In this document: positions 1 to 4,478 of the stretch, piece after piece | Layout of the letters: the number at the start of each line of letters is the position of its first letter | Position numbering within the stretch: position 1 is the stretch's first letter | Assembly (NCBI GenBank): GCA_943324725.2 | Contig: CALPMR020000202.1 | Coordinates: forward strand, 1 to 5,539 | Length of the DNA: 5,539 nucleotides | Source of the DNA: Bordetella parapertussis | GTDB lineage: Bacteria > Cyanobacteriota > Cyanobacteriia > PCC-6307 > Cyanobiaceae | Direction: 5' to 3' | Notes under the pieces: generated by a model | The model's input: only the letters and a program-made list of their open reading frames with translations | Told to the model about the DNA's origin: nothing | The model's database searches: none | Program-made: the position numbers and the translations under genes

Positions 1-1341
1 AACGGGTTCTCTGCCTTGAAGGAGGACCGGACTGCGACTGCCGCTGTTGCCATAGTACGTCGTACTACCGACGGCACCGGCGAGCATGAGCCTGCCGATA
101 TATTTCTTGCTTAGCTCTATTTTGTCTAATCCTTTGCCAGAGCTTGCTAACGCTTTGAGCCATGGGCTTCCTTCTCCAGAATAAAAAGTTTCTCTATCGC
201 CTATCAAAACACCAGCAGAAAGTTTTCCTAGGCTTCTGAAAGCCAGGGCGCCACCTGTGTTGGTGAGACCGTAAAATCCAGACAGAAGAAGTGCAAGTCG
301 TACATTATAATTAGCACTGGCAGTCAGGTCTAATGCACTTTTGCTAAGTAGTCCGAATTTGCCTAGCTCATCATCGGAGACATACGGGTTCTGAAGAGCC
401 GGAAATCCAAGCTTCCAGCGCGCCACTTCCAGCAAGCCCAGTTGCACGGTGGTCGGATTGCTGCTCTTGCCCACCTCCCAGGAGCTGGCCGTGGCGCCGG
501 GTGCTGCCGCCGGTGCCTCGCTGGCGCCCAGGCCCTCAGGGGCGCTGCTGGCCAAGGCGATGCCGGAGCCGCCGGCAGCGGTGGCGTTAGCAGCGAACAG
601 GGAGGCCCTGGAGAGGTCAGTGCCGCTGCCCACGGCTCCATCGGCCAGGGCGGGTGCCGGTGCCGCCGGCTGGGCGGCGCTTTCGAGCGCGGCGACGTTT
701 TTCCAGGTGGGGCTGCTGGTGGCGTTCGCTACCGGGTTCTTCTGCAGCTCCGGCGCCTGCCCAGGTCCGTTGTTCAGGATCTGAAAGCTGGTGGTGTACA
801 AATCGCTGTCGGGCCGCACCAGGCCGTCGATCGCCTTCTTGGCGGTCTGTTCCGGCGTGATGCTGCCGCTTTCGAGGGCAGCGAGGTTGGCCGACAGGCT
901 CTGGATCTCCTGTTGTTTCTGGGTCACCAGCACGAACTGGCCGTTGTCGGCGGCCACCAGGCTGAACTCCTTGTCGTTCACCGTGTCGTCGGTGAGCTGC
1001 ACCTCCTGGCTCCACTGCAGCTCGCCGTTGTCATCCCAGCCGCCGAACACCGCATAGATCTCCGCCTGGCTGTCCTGGCCCTTGCGATAGAGCAGCACGA
1101 TGCCCGGATCCCAGCTCTGCCCACTGGCGCTTGATCCGCCCGGTTTGTTGGCCCAGAGGTTGTCCAGGTAGGTGGCCTGCACCGCATTGCCTCCCACCGC
1201 GCCCGGCACCGGCTGAGCCTCCACCCAGCGCTCCGCCTGGCTGTCCCAGTGGCACTGGATCAGCTGGCCGTCATTGACGAGGAAGCCATAGGCGGTGCCG
1301 TTGGCGTCGTTGACGACCTCGATGCTGCTGGCGGTGGCCAT
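1..1341 (-). CDS. Large unrecognised protein, N-terminal 447 codons (3' end beyond left edge)
   Basis: An open frame runs from an ATG at 1341-1339 to the left edge without a stop, giving 447 residues of a longer protein. I do not recognise the family. Residues 1-143 are Trp/Asp/Gly-rich with alternating beta-strand-like segments. One stretch (about 80-140: GIVLLYRKG, IYAVFGGWDDNG, WSQEVQLTDD, FSLVAADNGQFVLV) resembles a beta-propeller blade, as in sugar-binding or lectin-like surface proteins. Residues 144-175 look helical. Residues about 200-290 are a low-complexity Ala/Pro/Ser/Gly linker, and residues 300-447 form a different segment rich in Gly, Ser and Leu. There is no N-terminal signal peptide. 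Large type I-secreted cyanobacterial proteins also lack one and carry their signal at the C terminus, which is not visible here, so export is inference only. No Shine-Dalgarno precedes the ATG; the leader is pyrimidine-rich. Base composition drops sharply after about residue 310. The reading frame is well supported by codon use; the function is unknown. Confidence 0.8.
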   Translation of the reverse strand, partial: MATASSIEVVNDANGTAYGFLVNDGQLIQCHWDSQAERWVEAQPVPGAVGGNAVQATYLDNLWANKPGGSSASGQSWDPGIVLLYRKGQDSQAEIYAVFGGWDDNGELQWSQEVQLTDDTVNDKEFSLVAADNGQFVLVTQKQQEIQSLSANLAALESGSITPEQTAKKAIDGLVRPDSDLYTTSFQILNNGPGQAPELQKNPVANATSSPTWKNVAALESAAQPAAPAPALADGAVGSGTDLSRASLFAANATAAGGSGIALASSAPEGLGASEAPAAAPGATASSWEVGKSSNPTTVQLGLLEVARWKLGFPALQNPYVSDDELGKFGLLSKSALDLTASANYNVRLALLLSGFYGLTNTGGALAFRSLGKLSAGVLIGDRETFYSGEGSPWLKALASSGKGLDKIELSKKYIGRLMLAGAVGSTTYYGNSGSRSPVLLQGREPV

Positions 1342-1450
1342 GGGGTCAGATGAGGGAGGGGAGATCAGGTCAGAGCAAAGATGTCGGCTCGTCCTCCCAG
1401 CGGATGGTGCCGGGTGATCAAGCTGTTTCGCTGCTCTTCTGATGTTCTTC

Positions 1451-1466
1451 AGCCATTCTTATGGCT
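1451..1466. repeat. Hairpin, 6-bp perfect stem, 4-nt loop
   Basis: AGCCAT (1451-1456) and ATGGCT (1461-1466) are exact reverse complements around TCTT. It lies about 110 bp upstream of the ATG of the leftmost gene, so it would fall in that gene's leader if transcription begins further upstream. There is no U-run on either strand, so it is not an intrinsic terminator by itself. Confidence 0.5.
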
Positions 1467-1482
1467 TGTGCCGCTGCGCCGC

Positions 1483-1502
1483 CACCCTCCAAATTGAGGG
1501 TG
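1483..1502. repeat. Hairpin, 7-bp perfect stem, 6-nt loop
   Basis: CACCCTC (1483-1489) and GAGGGTG (1496-1502) are exact reverse complements around the AT-rich loop CAAATT. It lies 4 bp from the terminator-like hairpin at 1507-1533. No U-run follows on the minus strand. Confidence 0.5.
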
Positions 1503-1506
1503 TGCC

Positions 1507-1533
1507 AAAAGAGCCTGCGTGGTACAGGCTTTT
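1507..1533 (-). terminator. Possible bidirectional intrinsic terminator
   Basis: AGCCTG (1512-1517) pairs exactly with CAGGCT (1525-1530) across a 7-nt loop. The stem is flanked by AAAA (1507-1510) on one side and TTT (1531-1533) on the other. A GC stem next to a short T-run on either strand is the arrangement of a bidirectional Rho-independent terminator. On the minus strand the stem is followed by CTTTT, which could end transcripts of the VTT-domain gene. Weak points are the short stem, the short U-run and the distance of about 290 nt from that gene's stop codon. Confidence 0.4.
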
Positions 1534-1556
1534 CGGCCGTACTTGCCGCGCGAATC

Positions 1557-1580
1557 GATGGGCCTCCATGGATGGCCATC
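1557..1580. repeat. Imperfect palindrome centred on TCCATGGA
   Basis: The 8-bp palindrome TCCATGGA (1565-1572) is flanked by GATGGGCC on the left and GGCCATC on the right. These arms pair as GATGGCC/GGCCATC apart from one extra G on the left and one T (1573) on the right. The next palindrome starts at its last base. Confidence 0.45.
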
Positions 1581-1602
1581 TCAGGCCGGGACCCGGCCTG
1601 AG
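1580..1602. repeat. Perfect 11-bp inverted repeat
   Basis: CTCAGGCCGGG (1580-1590) and CCCGGCCTGAG (1592-1602) are exact reverse complements separated by one base, the strongest palindrome in the window. As RNA it would form a stem of about 9 bp with a 5-nt loop on either strand. No T-run follows on either side, so a simple intrinsic terminator is not supported. An operator for a dimeric regulator, a processed RNA structure or a Rho-dependent or pause element all remain possible. Confidence 0.6.
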
Positions 1603-1656
1603 TCCTGGAGCTGGGGCGTTCTGGCCGTAGGCAGCGCGCTGCGGCGTCGTGCTCAG

Positions 1657-1704
1657 CTGGTGGCAGCCCGGTTGGTGGTGCACCTGGTGGCAGCTGGTTG
1701 CAGC
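1657..1704. repeat. Three copies of an 11-mer, CTGGTGGCAGC
   Basis: CTGGTGGCAGC occurs at 1657-1667 and 1684-1694, starts 27 bp apart. A one-mismatch copy, CTGGTTGCAGC, follows at 1694-1704, sharing one base with the second. The copies lie in non-coding sequence downstream of the VTT-domain gene. They may be simple local duplication. Confidence 0.45.
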
Positions 1705-1749
1705 CGCCGGCCGCTCGCCCTGCGAATCCGGCACCGCCGTCCTTGATCT

Positions 1750-1798
1750 GGCTCGGTAGGCATGGACAACTGCCGAGTCAGGGAACGGCTGCCGAGCC
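1750..1798. repeat. Near-perfect 12-bp inverted repeat downstream of the VTT-domain gene
   Basis: GGCTCGGTAGGC (1750-1761) pairs with GGCTGCCGAGCC (1787-1798) with two mismatches across 25 bases. The intervening sequence holds a further copy of CTGCCGAG (1770-1777) that could compete for the left arm. It begins 26 bp beyond the VTT-domain gene's stop on the minus strand, where a terminator would be expected, but no U-run follows. Confidence 0.4.
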
Positions 1799-1823
1799 AG
1801 TGCCTGGCTGCCGTCGTTTGCGT

Positions 1824-2384
1824 TCAGTCCCCAGCCGGTTCCGCCAGCCGCAGGCTCTGCCCCAGGCGCCGGCCGACGATCAGCAGCACGGCGGCCGTGG
1901 TGCCCAGGGCGATGACGCGACTGGCGATGGCCAGGGGGCTCATCGAGCCGCGGCTGGCCTCTGCCCCCATCGCCCCGGCCAGCACCAGCACGGCAAAGCG
2001 CGGGATCAACACCAGGCAGGCCAGGGCATAGGTGCGGCCCGGCGTGGGCCCCAGGGCGCAGCTGGCGTTGACCAGATTCATCGGAATCAGGGCCAGCCGC
2101 AGCAGCAGCATCAGCCGCAGGCTCGCCGGTGTCTGCAGCAGCCGTCGCAGCCTGCGGCCGCGCCGCTGCCGCTCCAGCCAGCGGCTGATCCGGGGTCGCA
2201 GCAGCCCTCGGCAGAGCTGCCAGTTGAGCAGCAGCCCGGCGGCCTGGCCCGCCAGCACCACCACCAGGCCCAGTGAACCGCCATAGAGCACGCCGGCACT
2301 CACCACCAGCACGCCGCCTGGCAGGCCCAGTCCCACGCAAGCGCTCAGCAGCAGGCCATAGAGAACAGGGGGGAGCGGGGCCAT
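1824..2384 (-). CDS. TVP38/TMEM64 (VTT-domain) family membrane protein
   Basis: A 186-residue hydrophobic protein of the TVP38/TMEM64 (SNARE-associated Golgi, DedA-related) family. Membrane segments are likely at about 7-24, 25-55 (possibly re-entrant), 92-112, 118-138 and 148-172. Family features seen are the glycine-rich stretch around 22-50 (LPGGVLVVSAGVLYGGSLG and the following GQAAG) and the hallmark LRLALIPMNLVNASCALG at about 95-112, which corresponds to the usual LRLxPxxPxxxxNxxxGLT. An Arg-rich cytoplasmic-type loop lies at about 63-82. DedA/VTT relatives are linked to lipid scrambling or undecaprenyl-phosphate recycling, but function here is not shown. ATG at 2384 is preceded by an adjacent in-frame TTG (2387), and a stop (2414) sits just upstream, so the start is well bounded. 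No Shine-Dalgarno is visible. Length is on the short side for the family, and the start lies 79 bp below the nuclease gene's stop on the same strand. Confidence 0.85.
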   Translation of the reverse strand: MAPLPPVLYGLLLSACVGLGLPGGVLVVSAGVLYGGSLGLVVVLAGQAAGLLLNWQLCRGLLRPRISRWLERQRRGRRLRRLLQTPASLRLMLLLRLALIPMNLVNASCALGPTPGRTYALACLVLIPRFAVLVLAGAMGAEASRGSMSPLAIASRVIALGTTAAVLLIVGRRLGQSLRLAEPAGD

Positions 2385-2463
2385 CAATGGTGGGCCGTCG
2401 GCGCCGGCAAGCTAAGGCCCCGGGCCCGCTGCTGTTCAATCATTCCCCCGCTGATCCCTCGGG

Positions 2464-3513
2464 CTAGGCCTCCAGCCCTTTCAGCCACTGCTGCAGGTCG
2501 GATGCAGCGCTGAAATCGAGCAGGCTGAGGCTCAGGTCCTCCAGCTGGCTGAGCTCCAGTGCCTCAATGCGGGCGATGGAGGCCGCATCGAGGGGGCCGA
2601 AGCGGCGTTGGAGCAGGCGCAGGCTGAGGGTGGCAGCTTCCTGTTGGCGTCCTTCCTGCACTCCTTTCTGCCGTCCTTCCTGCAGTCCTTCCTGCAGTCC
2701 TTTCTGCCGTCCTTCCTGAAGTCCTTGCTGAAGTCCTTCCTGAAGTCCTTGCTGCAGTCCTTGCTGCAGTCCTTTCTGGCGTCCTTCCTGAAGTCCCTCT
2801 TGCAAGCCTTCCTGCAGGATCTCCTGGAAGGCTCGGGTATGGCGCCAACTGTCGCGGGAAATGCCGATGGTGGCCATGATCTCCTCGTTCGTGAGCCCGG
2901 CGAATCGTTCGCCCAGCATAGGCAGAATCAACTCCAGCAACTCCGGCTGCTGCGCCAGGATCCTGCGGCAGCAGGGCACCAGATCAGCTTCGGGGCGAAC
3001 GGGAAGGGTGAGCAGGGCGAGCCGCAGATCGGGTTGCTCCAGATGGCAGAGCTCCTCCAGATCCACCCAGGTCACATCCTGGGCCAGAAACCGCTGGAGC
3101 AGCAGCGGCTGGTCGTTGCCGAGGGCCAGCCGCCGGTGGGCCACCAGCACCACCACCTGCAGATGCTGCACCCGGGGATGCTGCTGCAGGAAGCGGAAGC
3201 TTTCGGCGCCCAGGCGCCGTTGAAAGCCCCGATCCGAGTGCATCTGCACCTCCAGAATCACCACCGGCCGCTCGGGGCTGCCGCGCTCGTCGTCACGGGG
3301 CCAGAGCACCCCATCGAGCTGGTGGCGCACGGATTTGACCTCCTCGGCGCTGAAGCGGTACAGCGGCGGCTGGCCGGCCTGCCCTGTCTGGTCGGCCGTG
3401 TCGGGGCCCTGGGGAAGCAGCAGGCGGATCAGATCCGGCTCCGCCTGAAAGACCGCAAAGAACCAGTGATCGCTATGCACAGCCAGCCCGATTCGCTCGG
3501 GAACGTTACCCAT
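2464..3513 (-). CDS. Rpn/DUF4351-type PD-(D/E)XK nuclease-like protein with tetrapeptide repeats
   Basis: A 349-residue protein of the cyanobacterial DUF2887/DUF4351 class, often annotated as Rpn-family recombination-promoting nuclease or putative transposase. The N-terminal nuclease-like core (about 1-155) has YRFSAEEVKSVRHQLDGVL with Asp67, then VVILEVQ with Glu88 and Gln90. These match PD-(D/E)XK positions, with Gln in place of Lys, as this family commonly shows. FQRRLGAESFRFLQQ (97-111) is the conserved helix that follows. Residues 156-232 are helical. Residues 233-288 are 14 uninterrupted LQEG-like units, and residues 292-345 match the C-terminal DUF4351 helical domain. Known Rpn proteins are DNA endonucleases linked to recombination and phage defence; activity here is inferred. 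The ATG at 3513 has GGAAG at 3523-3527, 9 nt upstream. The gene follows the LuxR-type gene by 49 bp, so co-transcription is plausible. A long reverse-strand open frame is a shadow created by the repeats. Confidence 0.85.
   Translation of the reverse strand: MGNVPERIGLAVHSDHWFFAVFQAEPDLIRLLLPQGPDTADQTGQAGQPPLYRFSAEEVKSVRHQLDGVLWPRDDERGSPERPVVILEVQMHSDRGFQRRLGAESFRFLQQHPRVQHLQVVVLVAHRRLALGNDQPLLLQRFLAQDVTWVDLEELCHLEQPDLRLALLTLPVRPEADLVPCCRRILAQQPELLELILPMLGERFAGLTNEEIMATIGISRDSWRHTRAFQEILQEGLQEGLQEGRQKGLQQGLQQGLQEGLQQGLQEGRQKGLQEGLQEGRQKGVQEGRQQEAATLSLRLLQRRFGPLDAASIARIEALELSQLEDLSLSLLDFSAASDLQQWLKGLEA
2650..2817 (-). repeat. 12-bp in-frame tandem repeat, 14 units
   Basis: Exactly 168 bp made of 14 head-to-tail units with sense-strand consensus CTKCAGSAAGGA, encoding [L/R/V]Q[E/Q/K]G. 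Unit types are LQEG, RQKG, LQQG and one VQEG, in the order L-L-L-R-L-L-L-L-L-R-L-L-R-V by first residue. Most substitutions fall in the first codon (CTG, CTT, CGC or CGG) and the third (GAA, CAA or AAA); the last two codon positions are nearly invariant. Because the unit is four codons, gain or loss of units keeps the frame. The peptide is strongly helical and polar, with glycine every fourth residue, and probably links or oligomerises the nuclease and DUF4351 domains. Confidence 0.95.
2875..2886 (-). promoter_or_regulatory. Candidate internal ribosome binding site and ATG inside the nuclease gene
   Basis: Met213 of the nuclease-like protein (ATG, 2877-2875) is preceded by GAGGAG (2886-2881) with three bases between, on the coding strand. 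Initiation here would give a 137-residue product containing the tetrapeptide repeats and the DUF4351 domain but not the nuclease core. GAG GAG also simply encodes Glu-Glu, and the spacing is shorter than ideal, so the site may be coincidental. Confidence 0.3.
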
Positions 3514-3562
3514 TACTTCTGACTTCCAGGCTTGTCGCCCCAGGGCGTGGGCTTCCTGATCG

Positions 3563-4237
3563 TCAGGCCTCGGCGCTGTTCAGCCCGTCGGCGGCCGGCA
3601 GCAGCATGCCCAGCTCCAGCGCCGTGCGCACCACCATCGTGCGGTTGCGGCAGCCGAACTTCTGCAGCAGGGCGCGGGTGTACTCCCGTGCTGTGCTCTC
3701 GGCGATGCCGAGCCGCTCGGCGATCTGGCGGTTGCTCAGCCCATGGGACAGTTCCCGCAGGGTTTCCTGTTCCCGTGGCGTCAGCTCCGGCTGCTGCGCC
3801 CGGTTGTGGTCTGAGAGGGTGCTGAGCAGGGCCGGATCCACGTAGCGGTGTCCCCGGCCCACCGCGGCCAGGCCATTGATCAGGGCACCGCTGCCGAAGC
3901 TGTGGGTGTGCAGCACCACCTCGACCCGATCAATCGGATAGGCGTTGGCCCGCAGCCACTCCTTGCGCTCCACCAGCAGCACGATCACCGGTGGCTGCGG
4001 CAAGTGGCGCAGCTGGGCCACCAGGGCTTCGCCGTGGTCGGCGGCGATCGAATCGACCATCACCAGCAGACAGCGCTCGGCGTGGCTGCCGATCAGATCG
4101 AGCACCTCCGCCGGGGTGACGCAGCTGCCCACCATCCGTTGGTCCTCGGAGGCCAGGGCGGCGCGGGTCATCAGGTGCGCCTCCAGCCAGGAACCCGACG
4201 CTCCCACCAGGGTCCATTGGTTCAGGTGGGCATTCAC
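3563..4237 (-). CDS. LuxR/GerE-type transcriptional regulator with degenerate receiver-like domain
   Basis: A 224-residue DNA-binding regulator if translation starts at GTG 4237. Residues 150-212 are a clear GerE/LuxR helix-turn-helix: PELTPREQETLRELSHG, then LSNRQIAERLGIAESTAREY as scaffold and recognition helices, then LLQKFGCRNRTMVVRTAL. Residues 8-135 follow the alternating strand/helix order of a response-regulator receiver: TLVGASGSW, RMVGSCVTPAEVLDLI, CLLVMVDSIAADHGEALVAQLR, PPVIVLLV, RVEVVLHTHSFGSGALINGL. Asp62 sits where the phospho-acceptor normally is, but the acidic pair of strand 1 is replaced by Gly-Ala-Ser, and the strand-5 lysine by His. The frame stays open far upstream into chlI. 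I chose the GTG because it includes the predicted first strand. Alternatives are GTG 4207, TTG 4288 and ATG 4171; the last has the best Shine-Dalgarno and would give 202 residues. No sensor kinase lies nearby. Confidence 0.85.
   Translation of the reverse strand: MNAHLNQWTLVGASGSWLEAHLMTRAALASEDQRMVGSCVTPAEVLDLIGSHAERCLLVMVDSIAADHGEALVAQLRHLPQPPVIVLLVERKEWLRANAYPIDRVEVVLHTHSFGSGALINGLAAVGRGHRYVDPALLSTLSDHNRAQQPELTPREQETLRELSHGLSNRQIAERLGIAESTAREYTRALLQKFGCRNRTMVVRTALELGMLLPAADGLNSAEA
4180..4184 (-). promoter_or_regulatory. Shine-Dalgarno GGAGG before internal ATG of the LuxR-type gene
   Basis: On the coding strand GGAGG lies 8 nt before ATG 4171 (residue 23 of the longer form). This is the best ribosome-binding match near the gene and supports 4171 as an alternative start, which would remove the predicted first receiver strand. 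It falls in codons for Leu-Glu-Ala, so it may be chance. Confidence 0.4.
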
Positions 4238-4478
4238 CGCTTCACTGCGGGCGCGGAAGCCTGCGTCCTGGGGGTTGAAGCGGGCCAAACGGGCTTGGGG
4301 TGCAGGGGCAGTTTGCGCCAGACTATGGGTCGGACCTAGGCCGCTGCTGGACGCCCGCCTTTGTTGCAGCGGCAGCTGACTCTTGGGCCCTTGCCGAGGG
4401 AGGCAGGCAGGTTTGTCGGGCAGCAACTGGCGCGTACAACCCAGGCCTGCTGCCGTCGTGGGTTGCTGTCCCTGCCCT
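4238..4478. other. 240-bp gap between chlI and the LuxR-type gene
   Basis: The LuxR-type frame is open through this stretch, but its translation is rich in Pro, Gln, Arg and Ser, lacks an ATG, and does not resemble a domain, so I treat it as untranslated. It should contain the end of the chlI transcript and perhaps the LuxR-type promoter. I saw competing inverted repeats at 4421-4468 and no convincing promoter. Confidence 0.5.
4421..4468. repeat. Two mutually exclusive inverted repeats just after chlI
   Basis: CAGCAAC (4421-4427) is complementary to GTTGCTG (4462-4468), and CAACCCA (4437-4443) is complementary to TGGGTTG (4459-4465). The right arms overlap by four bases, so only one stem can form fully. 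The region starts about 11 nt beyond the chlI stop on the minus strand. No U-run follows, so this is at best a weak terminator or 3'-end stabilising structure. Confidence 0.35.

Larger units (their letters stand above)
1342..1823. other. 482-bp intergenic region rich in inverted repeats
   Basis: No convincing gene lies between the 3' end of the VTT-domain gene (stop at 1824) and the start of the leftmost gene (1341). Frames open through it are antisense or out-of-frame shadows, with low-complexity His/Gln/Arg/Pro translations. It contains at least five closely spaced inverted repeats between 1451 and 1602, an 11-mer present three times (1657-1704) and another inverted repeat at 1750-1798. These are listed separately. 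It probably holds the terminator of the upstream gene and the promoter and leader of the downstream gene. I could not identify a promoter with useful confidence. Confidence 0.6.

Noticed and set aside
53..67. Perfect palindrome TAGTACG-T-CGTACTA
   Set aside because: It sits inside coding sequence as part of ordinary Ser-Thr-Thr-Tyr codons, and there is only one copy. It was judged coincidental.
442..1134. 230-codon plus-strand frame and other frames opposite the leftmost gene
   Set aside because: Codon use and strand agreement favour the minus-strand frame that starts at 1341 and stays open for 447 codons to the edge.
2416..2426. GC-rich palindrome GGCCC-C-GGGCC between the nuclease and VTT-domain genes
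   Set aside because: The arms are 5 bp with a one-base centre, too short and too tight for a useful hairpin, and common in GC-rich DNA.
1459..2439. 326-codon minus-strand frame overlapping the VTT-domain gene
   Set aside because: Its translation is Arg/Ala/Pro-rich low complexity in a different frame from the clear VTT-domain protein, and it runs into hairpin-rich intergenic DNA.
2464..3513. Active transposase or mobile element
   Set aside because: Although this family is sometimes labelled putative transposase, no terminal inverted repeats, target duplications or partner genes were found around it.
2608..3522. 304-codon open frame on the plus strand with SFLPSFLQSFL-type repeats
   Set aside because: It lies entirely antisense to the nuclease-like gene. 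The repeats are the reverse reading of the 12-bp units, and the remainder has no recognisable domain.
4238..4478. N-terminal extension of the LuxR-type protein into the gap and the chlI 3' end
   Set aside because: The translation is low-complexity without any domain or in-frame ATG in the gap. The first in-frame ATG upstream lies inside chlI.
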